A stretch of 64,000 nucleotides of DNA from Allosaccharopolyspora coralli (GTDB lineage: Bacteria; Actinomycetota; Actinomycetes; Mycobacteriales; Pseudonocardiaceae). A program made the position numbers and the translations under genes. The notes beneath the pieces are model-generated. The model made no database searches. It was not told where the DNA came from and worked only from the letters and a program-made list of their open reading frames with translations. Shown piece after piece: positions 32,507 through 39,906 of the stretch; within the stretch, counting starts at the first letter, position 1, and the number at the start of each line of letters is the position of its first letter. Location: positions 620,001 through 684,000 of the forward strand of contig NZ_CP045929.1 in assembly GCF_009664835.1 (NCBI RefSeq), given 5' to 3'.

Positions 32507-34027
32507 GTGAACGGACGCGGCACGCCCGAGAGCCCTACGCACGGCTATTGGGCCGATTCCTTCGACTCGGCGACGGACTGGTTCTCCCCGGTCGCCCACC
32601 CCGACACTCCGACCGCTGTCGGTGTCATGGAGCCCACCTTCTCGGGCCACGACCTCGACGCGGCTTTCACCCGGGAAGCGCACCCGGTGACCGGCCACTC
32701 GGGCGTCCCGGCCGATGCGCTCGACATCACCGAGGCCGACGTCCTCGAAGCGCTCGGCCCGGACGCCGACGAGCTACTCGCCAGCGCCGACGTCGACGTC
32801 GCCGAACTCATCCGGCTCATCAACGCCGAGACGGTCGTCCTGCCGCCGCTCGTGCTCCCGGAGTTCGAGTCCGACGAGGACGAAGCCCCGCAGTTCGCCG
32901 CGGCCGTCAGCACCTGGAAGCGGCGCTTCCTCAAGGGTGCCGTCGCCGCCGTGATCCTCTCGCTCACCGGCGGGGGCGGCGCCGCCGCCGCGATGGACAA
33001 GTCCGTCACCGTCGAGATCGACGGCGAGACCCGTCAGGTCAACACCTTCGACTCCACCGTCGGGGAGGTCCTCCAGGACGAGGGCGTCACCGTCGGCAAG
33101 CACGACGCGGTGAGCCCGTCGCCGCAGTCGGAGATCCAGCACGGCGACACGATCACCCTGGATCAGGGCCGCCTGCTGAAGATGACCGTCGACGGCGAAC
33201 CCCGCGAGGAGTGGGTCCGCTCGGTCACCGTCGGCCAGGCACTGCGCCAGCTCGGCATCCCGGACCAGGGTGCGTGGACCTCGGCGGACCGCTCGATGGC
33301 GGTTCCCGAGAACGGCATGAACCTGGCCGTCAAGACACAGAAGAACATCACGATCACCGACGGCGGAGGCGCGCCGCGCGAGCTCAGCACCAATGCCGTC
33401 ACGGTGGACGAGCTGGTCAAGGAGCAGAACCTCGCGCTGGGCGCCGAGGACTCGATCAGCCCCGGCGGCGGCGAGAAGGTCGTCGACGGCGCTGCGATCC
33501 AGATCGACCGGCTCACCAGCTCCGTGGTCAACGTGACGACCCCGATCGAGCCGCCCGTCAAGGAGATCGAGGACGACTCGATGCTCAAGGGCGAAGAGAA
33601 GGTCCAGGAGCAGGGCACTCCCGGCGAGAAGATCGTCTTCACCCGCGTGTCGGAGCGCAACGGGGAGGAGACCGGCCGCGAGATCGTCGGCGAGAAGGTC
33701 GTCCGCGAGGCCAGCGAGCGCGTCGTGCTGGTCGGCACCAAGACCCCGCCGGTGAGCAGCGGCGGCGGTGCCGGCGGCAACACCGTCTGGGACAAGCTCG
33801 CGCAGTGCGAGTCCACCGGGAACTGGTCCGCCAATTCCGGTAACGGCTATTACGGCGGTCTCCAGTTCGACCAGCAGACCTGGAGTTCCTTCGGCGGCGA
33901 TCAGTACGCCGCGTACCCGCACCAGGCGAGCCGTGAGCAGCAGATCGAGATCGCGACGAAGGTCCGAGACTCCCGCGGTGGCTACGGTGCCTGGCCGTCG
34001 TGCTCGTCCAAGCTCGGCCTGAGCTGA
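32507..34027 (+). CDS. rpfB: RpfB-type resuscitation-promoting factor (DUF348-G5-Rpf) with long cytoplasmic N-terminus
   Basis: 506 residues from the GTG at 32507, with GGAGG 11 nt upstream. Residues 1-137 are hydrophilic and acidic with no recognised domain. KRR (138-140) precedes a single membrane helix (about 141-162). Then come DUF348 ubiquitin-like repeats (about 164-345: [39 protein letters not shown]), a G5 domain (about 350-415) and the C-terminal Rpf lysozyme-like domain (about 430-506, [19 protein letters not shown]). It is predicted to be membrane-anchored, with its muralytic domain outside. Mycobacterial RpfB has a short N-terminus, so the 140-residue cytoplasmic part is unusual. 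A strong hairpin follows. Confidence 0.92.
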   Translation: MNGRGTPESPTHGYWADSFDSATDWFSPVAHPDTPTAVGVMEPTFSGHDLDAAFTREAHPVTGHSGVPADALDITEADVLEALGPDADELLASADVDVAELIRLINAETVVLPPLVLPEFESDEDEAPQFAAAVSTWKRRFLKGAVAAVILSLTGGGGAAAAMDKSVTVEIDGETRQVNTFDSTVGEVLQDEGVTVGKHDAVSPSPQSEIQHGDTITLDQGRLLKMTVDGEPREEWVRSVTVGQALRQLGIPDQGAWTSADRSMAVPENGMNLAVKTQKNITITDGGGAPRELSTNAVTVDELVKEQNLALGAEDSISPGGGEKVVDGAAIQIDRLTSSVVNVTTPIEPPVKEIEDDSMLKGEEKVQEQGTPGEKIVFTRVSERNGEETGREIVGEKVVREASERVVLVGTKTPPVSSGGGAGGNTVWDKLAQCESTGNWSANSGNGYYGGLQFDQQTWSSFGGDQYAAYPHQASREQQIEIATKVRDSRGGYGAWPSCSSKLGLS

Positions 34028-34043
34028 CTCGCGAGCTTCCGGT

Positions 34044-34070
34044 CCGGTCCCCGGCAGTGTCAGGGACCGG
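34044..34070 (+). terminator. Terminator hairpin of rpfB
   Basis: CCGGTCCC and GGGACCGG form an 8-bp stem with an 11-nt loop 17 nt after the rpfB stop, immediately before the rsmA promoter. Confidence 0.65.
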
Positions 34071-34076
34071 GCCGGT

Positions 34077-34082
34077 TATTGT
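34077..34082 (+). promoter_or_regulatory. -10 element (TATTGT) of rsmA
   Basis: TATTGT ends 6 nt before the rsmA GTG at 34089, another leaderless start. Confidence 0.55.
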
Positions 34083-34088
34083 TCTCGG

Positions 34089-34958
34089 GTGCAGTCGGCG
34101 GAGAAAGTGCGGTTGCTCGGCCCGGCCGATGTGCGCCGGCTCGCCGGGGAACTCGGCATGCGCCCGACGAAGAAGCTGGGGCAGAACTTCGTCCACGACG
34201 CGAACACGGTGCGCCGGATCGTGACGGCCTCCGGAGTTCGGCCCGAGGATGTCGCGCTCGAAGTCGGTCCGGGACTCGGGTCGTTGACTCTCGCACTGCT
34301 GCCTGCCGCGCGGTCGGTCACCGCGGTGGAGGTCGACCCGACCCTCGCCGGGCGGCTGCCGACCACGGTCCACGAACACGCGCCCTCGCTCGCCGACCGC
34401 CTGCACGTGGTCGAGGCGGACGCGATGCGGGTGCGCGCGAAGGAACTCGGCCCGGCGGCGCCGACGGTGTTGGTGGCGAACCTGCCGTACAACGTCGCGG
34501 TACCGGTCGTGCTGCACCTGCTGGCCGAGTTGCCGTCGCTGCGGTGCGGGCTCGTCATGGTGCAGCAGGAGGTCGCCGAACGGATGTCGGCGGGCCCCGG
34601 CGGCCGCACGTACGGCGTGCCGAGCGTGAAAGCCGCGTGGTTCGCCGAGGTGCAGCGGGTCGGGCCGGTGTCGCGTTCGGTGTTCTGGCCCGTCCCCAAC
34701 GTGGATTCCGGCCTGGTGTCGTTCACGCGGACGTCGCCGCCGTCGACGACGGTGTCCCGCGCGGAGGTGTTCCGGGTGGTCGACGCCGCGTTCGCCCAGC
34801 GACGCAAGACGTTGCGGTCGGCGCTGTCGAGCTGGGCGGGCTCCGGGGCGGAAGCGGAGCGGCTCCTGCTCGCGGCAGACGTCGACCCACGTGCTCGCGG
34901 TGAACAGCTCCGCGTGTCCGACTTCACCCGCATCGCCGAAGCAGCCGCCACCCCCTGA
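34089..34958 (+). CDS. rsmA: 16S rRNA (adenine1518/1519-N6)-dimethyltransferase
   Basis: 289 residues. [18 protein letters not shown] is the KsgA N-terminus. The SAM motif is [17 protein letters not shown], followed by [14 protein letters not shown] and the catalytic [17 protein letters not shown] (NLPY, motif IV). The C-terminal domain includes [14 protein letters not shown]. It dimethylates two adenines in helix 45 of 16S rRNA during 30S maturation. The leaderless GTG is supported by the TATTGT at 34077. The gene lies between rpfB and, further on, ispE as in mycobacteria. Confidence 0.97.
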   Translation: MQSAEKVRLLGPADVRRLAGELGMRPTKKLGQNFVHDANTVRRIVTASGVRPEDVALEVGPGLGSLTLALLPAARSVTAVEVDPTLAGRLPTTVHEHAPSLADRLHVVEADAMRVRAKELGPAAPTVLVANLPYNVAVPVVLHLLAELPSLRCGLVMVQQEVAERMSAGPGGRTYGVPSVKAAWFAEVQRVGPVSRSVFWPVPNVDSGLVSFTRTSPPSTTVSRAEVFRVVDAAFAQRRKTLRSALSSWAGSGAEAERLLLAADVDPRARGEQLRVSDFTRIAEAAATP

Positions 34959-34964
34959 CCTGCC

Positions 34965-34994
34965 GGGTGGCAAATTCGCGCGAATTTGCCACCC
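34965..34994. repeat. 30-bp perfect palindrome after rsmA
   Basis: A perfectly self-complementary 30-bp sequence centred on CGCG, with arms GGGTGGCAAATTCG / CGAATTTGCCACCC. It starts 6 bp after the rsmA stop, so it could be a terminator, but its 24-bp core recurs at 35145-35168. Confidence 0.8.
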
Positions 34995-35448
34995 CTCCAT
35001 CCACAGGTGACGGAGTTGTCCACAACCCGGCGTGGTCACTCGATGGAGTCCGAGACGCGGGACGCGGTGCTCCCAGCACTGTTCACAGTCTTTGTGGTTC
35101 GGCCGGGGCGAGCCCACGGGCCTCCCGCGACTCAGTGCCACTGCTGGCAAATTCGCGCGAATTTGCCACCTCGCTGTCCACAGGGGGTCTGGGGTGTCCC
35201 CACCTGGTTGGGGGGTCGGGGTGCGGGGAATGGAGAACGCATACGTGTGGTTGTTCGTCAAGGTCCCTGGGTGACGGCCGAGGAGCGGCGGGTCCGGTGG
35301 GGCTGGCCAGGAGAGATCGATAGTTACTGAGGGTTGTCGCACGGGGCCTCGAACGAGGCTCTTGCCGGGTGTGACGTGCAGAACAACCTCGGAACGTGAC
35401 AAGGATCAACTTGCGTCGCCGACGTCGAGTGGGGTCTACTATTCGAGA
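34995..35448. other. Non-coding region between rsmA and the SAM riboswitch
   Basis: About 450 bp with no convincing gene. It holds the palindromic TTGTCCACA-type sequence GTTGTCCACAAC (35015-35026, DnaA-box-like), the second copy of the CGCG palindrome (35145-35168) and, at its end, TACTAT (35437-35442), a -10 that would start transcription at the riboswitch. The antisense frames here have poor codon bias. Confidence 0.5.
35145..35168. repeat. 24-bp perfect palindrome, second copy
   Basis: TGGCAAATTCG-CG-CGAATTTGCCA, identical to the core of the palindrome at 34965-34994, 180 bp away. No gene end is adjacent, which speaks against a simple terminator. Confidence 0.75.
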
Positions 35449-35539
35449 AATCCATCCCGAGCGGCCGAGAGATCTGGCTCGTCGACGCCGCAGCAACCAC
35501 CCGTTCGCGGGTAGGTGCTACCGCCAGGACCGATGGAGT
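35449..35539 (+). promoter_or_regulatory. SAM riboswitch (SAM-I clan) controlling metNIQ
   Basis: The S-box core GAGAGATCTGGCTCGTCGAC then GCCGCAGCAACC matches the conserved SAM-I/SAM-I-IV aptamer strand. The P1 helix is TCCATC (35451-35456) with GATGGA (35532-35537). ACCACCC...GGGTAGGTGCTACC provides the P3/P4 side. It lies directly upstream of a methionine ABC transporter, the expected regulon. The 3' strand of P1 contains GGAG, the Shine-Dalgarno of the short ORF at 35545, so SAM binding would hide it and block translation. Confidence 0.85.
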
Positions 35540-35544
35540 GAGCG

Positions 35545-35679
35545 GTGTTGATGAACGTGAGCGCGAGCGAATCCCCGACCCGGTGGGCGTTGCGCGAGAC
35601 GCAGTCCCTGATCGGATTCGACCTCACCGAACGCCGCGTGATCGACCACGGACGACGGACCACGTCCGGCTGTCGCTGA
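35545..35679 (+). CDS. Short ORF directly controlled by the SAM riboswitch
   Basis: 44 codons (GTG at 35545; an ATG two codons later gives 42). The protein is MNVSASESPTRWALRETQSL followed by IGFDLTERRVIDHG and a basic C-terminus ending CR. About 86% of codons end in G or C, as in neighbouring genes and unlike random frames. GGAG (35535-35538) lies 6 nt before the GTG and overlaps riboswitch P1. There is no membrane segment and no Met run, so it is not an attenuator peptide of the classical kind. I do not recognise a family. It may be a small regulator or a translational relay to metN, 120 bp downstream. Confidence 0.45.
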   Translation: MLMNVSASESPTRWALRETQSLIGFDLTERRVIDHGRRTTSGCR

Positions 35680-35799
35680 GACGAGCCCGATCGCGCTGCC
35701 ATCGTGGCCGCGTTTCCCTTCTTCCCTTGCTAGAGCCATTCCCCGGCCCGGGCGCCTCAGCGGGCGCCTGCGACCGCACGAACTGATGCGGAGCCGATT

Positions 35800-36816
35800 G
35801 TGATCACAGTCGAGAACATCACCAAGTCCTTCACACAGAACGGCGAGACCGTCGTCGCGCTCGACGACGTCTCGATGGAGGTGTCGGCGGGCGCCGTGTG
35901 CGGGGTCGTCGGCCCGAGCGGAGCGGGAAAATCCACACTCGCGCGCAGCATCGCGCTGCTGGACAAGCCGGACCGGGGTTCGATCAGGGTCGACGGCGTC
36001 GACCTCCTGTCCCTCGACGGCAAGCAGCTCCGTGCGGCGCGCCGCCAGATCGGGGTGGTGCCGCAGGGCGACTCGCTGCTGCGGCAGCGCACCGCTGCGG
36101 GCAACGTGGCGCTCCCACTGGAGGCCGCGAACCTCTCCCCACAGGACCGCCGCAGCCGCGTCGGTGAGCTGCTCGACCTCGTCGGTCTCACCGACAAGGC
36201 CACCGTCTACCCGGACCAGCTCTCCGGTGGGCAGCGGCAGCGCGTCGCGGTCGCCAGGGCGCTGGCGGCCAAGCCCTCGGTGCTGCTGGCCGACGAGCCC
36301 ACCTCCGCGCTCGACCCGCAGACGACCGACTCGGTGCTCACCGTTCTCGACCGTGCCCGTTCGGAGCTGGGTGTGACGGTGCTCGTCGTCACCCACGACA
36401 TGACCGTGGTGCGCCGGATCGCCGACGATGTGGCGGTGCTCGACGGGGGACGCGTGGTGGAACACGGCAACGTCGTCGACTTGGTGTCGGAACCGGGCAG
36501 CTACGTCGGCAGCACGCTGCTGCCGCAGACCGACCAGGCTGAGCAGCTCAAGCCGTCGGTGAGCGGCCACGACGTCGTCGCCGAGGTGGTCCTCGTCGGC
36601 TTCGCCGCCGTGGGCGCCCTGCTGCCGGAGGCGTCGAACCGGTTCGGCATCGACCTGTCCATCCTCGGCGGCGGACTGACCCGTCTCGGCGACACGCCGG
36701 TCGCGAAGTTCCGGGTGGGCCTGACCGGTGAGGGCTCCGAGTCGGCGTTGAAGTGGATGATCGAGCGGGACGCGCACGTGCGCCGCGCGCCGGCGAAGGT
36801 CGAGGTCGCCGCGTGA
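35800..36816 (+). CDS. metN: Methionine ABC transporter ATP-binding protein
   Basis: 338 residues. Walker A GPSGAGKST, ABC signature LSGGQRQRVAVARAL, Walker B VLLADEPTSALDP and the H-loop VVTHDM are all present. The C-terminal NIL domain (about 250-335, VLVGFAAVGALLPEASNRFGID) is the methionine-sensing domain that inhibits transport when methionine is abundant. It energises uptake of D/L-methionine with MetI and MetQ. The GTG at 35800 is used; metI overlaps its stop by 4 nt. Confidence 0.95.
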   Translation: MITVENITKSFTQNGETVVALDDVSMEVSAGAVCGVVGPSGAGKSTLARSIALLDKPDRGSIRVDGVDLLSLDGKQLRAARRQIGVVPQGDSLLRQRTAAGNVALPLEAANLSPQDRRSRVGELLDLVGLTDKATVYPDQLSGGQRQRVAVARALAAKPSVLLADEPTSALDPQTTDSVLTVLDRARSELGVTVLVVTHDMTVVRRIADDVAVLDGGRVVEHGNVVDLVSEPGSYVGSTLLPQTDQAEQLKPSVSGHDVVAEVVLVGFAAVGALLPEASNRFGIDLSILGGGLTRLGDTPVAKFRVGLTGEGSESALKWMIERDAHVRRAPAKVEVAA

Positions 36817-37496
36817 GCGACTCCACTCCGTGGCTCGAAGTTCTCGAAATGATCGGCCCGGCCACCGGTGAAACGGTGTACATGGTGGTCGTGTCGACGA
36901 TCCTGGCGGTGCTCGGCGGTCTTCCGCTGGGGGTGCTGCTGCACCTGACCTCGCCGTTCGGGCTGGAGCCGCGCCCGGTGCTCAACCGGGTGCTCGGTGT
37001 CGTGGTCGACGTGACGCGCTCCGTGCCGTTCGTCGTCCTGCTGGTGGTGCTGGCCTCGTTCACCCGGCTGCTCGTCGGCACGTCCATCGGTAGCACGGCG
37101 GTGATCGTGCCGCTGACGATCGGCGCGATCCCGTTCTTCGCGCGGTTGACGCAGAACGCTCTGCGGGAGGTCGGGTTCACCGTCGTCGAGGCCGCGATCA
37201 CCACCGGCTCGAGCCGGTGGCGGATCGTGTGGACCGTACTGCTCGGTGAGGCGCGGGCGGCGCTGGTCGGTGCCGTCGGCGTCACGGCGGTGGCGTTGAT
37301 CGGCTACGCCGCGATGGCCGGTGCGATCGGCGGCGGCGGGCTCGGCACGACCGCGATCCAGGACGGCTACCAGGGCTACGACGACCGCGTGCTCTACAGC
37401 TCGGTGGTCGCGCTCGGTGCGCTCGCCTGGGGCATGCAGTTGCTGTCCGACTTCGCTGCCCGAACCGTCGACCGCCGGCGCGCCGCCACAACGTAG
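36813..37496 (+). CDS. metI: Methionine ABC transporter permease
   Basis: 227 residues, five membrane helices. The permease EAA loop is EVGFTVVEAAITTGSSRWRIVWTVLLGEARAALVGAVG. The GTG at 36813 overlaps the metN stop (GTGA), so translation is coupled, and the longer upstream frame inside metN is a shadow. It forms the dimeric channel of the MetNIQ importer in the plasma membrane. Confidence 0.94.
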   Translation: MSDSTPWLEVLEMIGPATGETVYMVVVSTILAVLGGLPLGVLLHLTSPFGLEPRPVLNRVLGVVVDVTRSVPFVVLLVVLASFTRLLVGTSIGSTAVIVPLTIGAIPFFARLTQNALREVGFTVVEAAITTGSSRWRIVWTVLLGEARAALVGAVGVTAVALIGYAAMAGAIGGGGLGTTAIQDGYQGYDDRVLYSSVVALGALAWGMQLLSDFAARTVDRRRAATT

Positions 37497-37786
37497 TGGT
37501 TACTCGGATCGAGGCTGCGGTCGGGCTCACTGCGCCCACGGTTTTCCTGCCGGTCTACGCAGACCGGGCACCGGCGGGTTCTCACCTCGCGACTGGCGGG
37601 GACAGCGTCGACGTGATGTCGACGATCCCGCAGCCGGCCGCGAGGTGAGGGTCCGCCACTGAACCCCCAAACCCTCCACGCCTTCGTCTTCCCTGTTCCC
37701 CCTCACTCCGCGCCGCGACCGCGATGCGGAGTCCGCTCGACGTGCCCGGGACCCGGGCGTGTCTTCACGAAAGGACGCGCGAAACC

Positions 37787-38596
37787 ATGCGCTTTCGGAT
37801 CGCAGCAGCGCTGCTGACCACGGCCGCGATCGGGCTCGCCGGGTGCTCCACCGGCGCTCAGGCTTCCGACCCCAACGGGCCGTTGCGGGTGGCGGTGAGT
37901 CCGCAGCCGCACGGCGAGATCCTCGAGTTCGTCGACGAGGAACTCGCCGAGCGGGCCGGACTCGACCTGGAGATCGAGACGTTCAGCGACTACAACCGCC
38001 CGAACGAGGCCCTGACGCAGGGCGAGCTGGAGGCGAACTACTACCAGCACCAGCCCTTCCTGGACGAGTACCGGACCGAGAAGGGTGGCGAGTTCGCGTG
38101 GGTGCAGCCGGTGCACCTGGAGCCCCTCGCGGTGTACTCGAAGGAGCACCGGTCGCTGCAGGACCTGCCGCAGGGCGCGAAGGTCACGCTCTCGAACGAT
38201 CCGGCGAACCGGTTGCGCGGCTTGAAGCTGTTGGCGGACAACGGGGTTCTGAGGTTGAAGCCCGAGGTCTCGGAGAGCGCGCGGGTCGAGGAGGCCGTGG
38301 CGGAGAACCCGAAGAATCTGGAGCTCTCGACGCTGTCCCCGGACCAGCTGCCCCGGACCGTCGAAGAGGCCGACGCCGCGATCGTCAACGGGAACTACGC
38401 GTTGAAGGCGAACTTGAAGAACCCGGTCGCGATCGAGTCCGCGGAGGGGAGCCCGTACGTCAACGGGCTGGTCACGACGCCGCAGCTGAAGGACGACCCG
38501 CGGGTCGTCAAGCTCGCCGAGCTGCTGCGCTCTCCGGAGGTGGCGGAGTTCATCCGGCAGAACTACACGAAGGAGACGGTCGTCCCGGCTGCCTGA
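37787..38596 (+). CDS. metQ: Methionine-binding lipoprotein
   Basis: 269 residues from the ATG at 37787. The signal peptide MRFRIAAALLTTAAIGLAGC has lipobox LAGC (Cys20). The NlpA/MetQ fold is shown by LRVAVSPQPHGEILEFVDEEL, TFSDYNRPNEALTQGELEANYYQHQPFLDEY and VNGNYALKANLKNP. It captures methionine outside the membrane for MetNI. The 290-bp gap after metI, with a GTCGAC-GTGAT-GTCGAC hairpin and no gene, could allow differential expression of the binding protein. Confidence 0.94.
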   Translation: MRFRIAAALLTTAAIGLAGCSTGAQASDPNGPLRVAVSPQPHGEILEFVDEELAERAGLDLEIETFSDYNRPNEALTQGELEANYYQHQPFLDEYRTEKGGEFAWVQPVHLEPLAVYSKEHRSLQDLPQGAKVTLSNDPANRLRGLKLLADNGVLRLKPEVSESARVEEAVAENPKNLELSTLSPDQLPRTVEEADAAIVNGNYALKANLKNPVAIESAEGSPYVNGLVTTPQLKDDPRVVKLAELLRSPEVAEFIRQNYTKETVVPAA

Positions 38597-38739
38597 CCGC
38601 TGCTCCCGCCGTCACGAACTCGCGCGAGAGCGCGCCCCACGTCCGCATTGTGTGCCGAGCTGTGCGCGGACGTGGGGCGCGGTAGCCGCGCGAGCGACGT
38701 GCCGTCGGACGAGGGAGGCACGGGACGCCGTAGGACACG

Positions 38740-38745
38740 TACTCT
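38740..38745 (+). promoter_or_regulatory. -10 element (TACTCT) of ispE
   Basis: TACTCT ends 6 nt before the ispE GTG at 38752, implying a leaderless mRNA. Confidence 0.55.
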
Positions 38746-38751
38746 GGATGG

Positions 38752-39717
38752 GTGCTGTCCGTGGTCCCCACACCCATCACCGTTCGCGTCCCGGCCAAGG
38801 TGAACCTGCACCTCGCCGTCGGAGACAGCCGCCCGGACGGCTATCACGAGCTGGTGACGGTTTTCCAGGCGCTGTCGATGACCGACGACGTCACCGTCGT
38901 CTCCGCCGACGAGCCCGGCCTCGAGGTACACGGTGAGGGCGCCGAGTCGGTGCCGACCGGCCCGAGCAACCTCGCGTGGAAAGCGGTGCGCATTCTCGCC
39001 GAACACGCCGGGCGTGATCCGGAGGAGCCGGGCGTGCGGGTCACCCTCCACAAGGGCATTCCGGTCGCAGGCGGTATGGCCGGGGGGAGCGCGGACGCGG
39101 CGGGGGCGCTACTGGCGCTGAACACCCTGTGGAAGCTGGAACTCCCCCGTGACGAGCTCGCCGACGTCGCCGGGCGGCTCGGTAGCGACGTGCCGTTCGC
39201 GCTGCAGGGCGGGACCGCACTGGGCACCGGGCGCGGTGAACGGCTGGTACCGGTGCTGGCGCGGCACACTTACCACTGGGTGATCGCCCTGGACCGGGAC
39301 GGCTTGGAGACACCCGCGGTCTACACCGAGCTCGATCGGCTGCGGGCGGAGCCGAAGGCCAACCAGGTCGGCGACGTCGAGCCGGTCCTGGAGGCGCTGG
39401 CGTCCGGGGATCCGCGCCAGCTCGCCCTGCTGCTGGGCAACGACCTGCAGTGTGCGGCGGTCTCGTTGCGCCCCGGCCTGCGCCGGACGTTGCGGGCCGG
39501 CGTGAACGCCGGTGCGCTCGCCGGCATCGTCTCCGGTTCGGGGCCGACCTGTGCGTTCCTGTGTACCGACGCGGATTCGGCGGTGAAGGTCGCGGCGGAG
39601 CTTTCCGGCGCCGGCGTGTGCCGCACGGTCCGCGTGGCCCAAGGGCCCGCTCCCGGTGCCCGGGTGCTCAGCGATGAGCGCGCCGACCGGCCCACGCCGC
39701 CTCAGGTGCACGCGTAA
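38752..39717 (+). CDS. ispE: 4-diphosphocytidyl-2-C-methyl-D-erythritol kinase
   Basis: 321 residues of the GHMP kinase family. The N-terminal [30 protein letters not shown] carries the catalytic Lys region. [25 protein letters not shown] is the GHMP ATP loop, then [18 protein letters not shown] and [14 protein letters not shown]. It phosphorylates CDP-methylerythritol in the non-mevalonate isoprenoid pathway. GTG 38752 is supported by the -10 six bases upstream. In mycobacteria ispE directly follows rsmA (ksgA); here the metNIQ operon separates them. Confidence 0.96.
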   Translation: MLSVVPTPITVRVPAKVNLHLAVGDSRPDGYHELVTVFQALSMTDDVTVVSADEPGLEVHGEGAESVPTGPSNLAWKAVRILAEHAGRDPEEPGVRVTLHKGIPVAGGMAGGSADAAGALLALNTLWKLELPRDELADVAGRLGSDVPFALQGGTALGTGRGERLVPVLARHTYHWVIALDRDGLETPAVYTELDRLRAEPKANQVGDVEPVLEALASGDPRQLALLLGNDLQCAAVSLRPGLRRTLRAGVNAGALAGIVSGSGPTCAFLCTDADSAVKVAAELSGAGVCRTVRVAQGPAPGARVLSDERADRPTPPQVHA

Positions 39718-39721
39718 GAGG

Positions 39722-39824
39722 TTGCGCGGATTGAGGGGTGGCGTTCAGTCACCGTGCGACGTCCGGTTCTCCGCTGGCTGTGCGGACCCGCCACGGAACC
39801 ACCAACCCAGATCACTCCGCGCAC
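39722..39824. repeat. Repeat family B, partial copy
   Basis: The stretch GTTGCGCGGATTGAGGGGTGG at one side and CACCAACCCAGATCACTCCGCG at the other form the two ends, which are mutually inverted (GCGCGGA / TCCGCGC). The middle holds GTCCGG and TGCGGACCCGCC as in the 44163 copy. It fills most of the ispE to ABC-F gap. Confidence 0.6.
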
Positions 39825-39906
39825 CTTCTCAAGGAATCTCCGTTCCGGCCTGCTCGTTCCCGGTGTGCGGCCGGTGCCGCGGCACGAGCCGAGTCCGAAA
39901 GGAATC

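Noticed and set aside
34965-35168. Replication origin suggested by DnaA-like boxes and palindromes
   Set aside because: No dnaA, dnaN, AT-rich unwinding region or box cluster; the gene context is rsmA and metNIQ.
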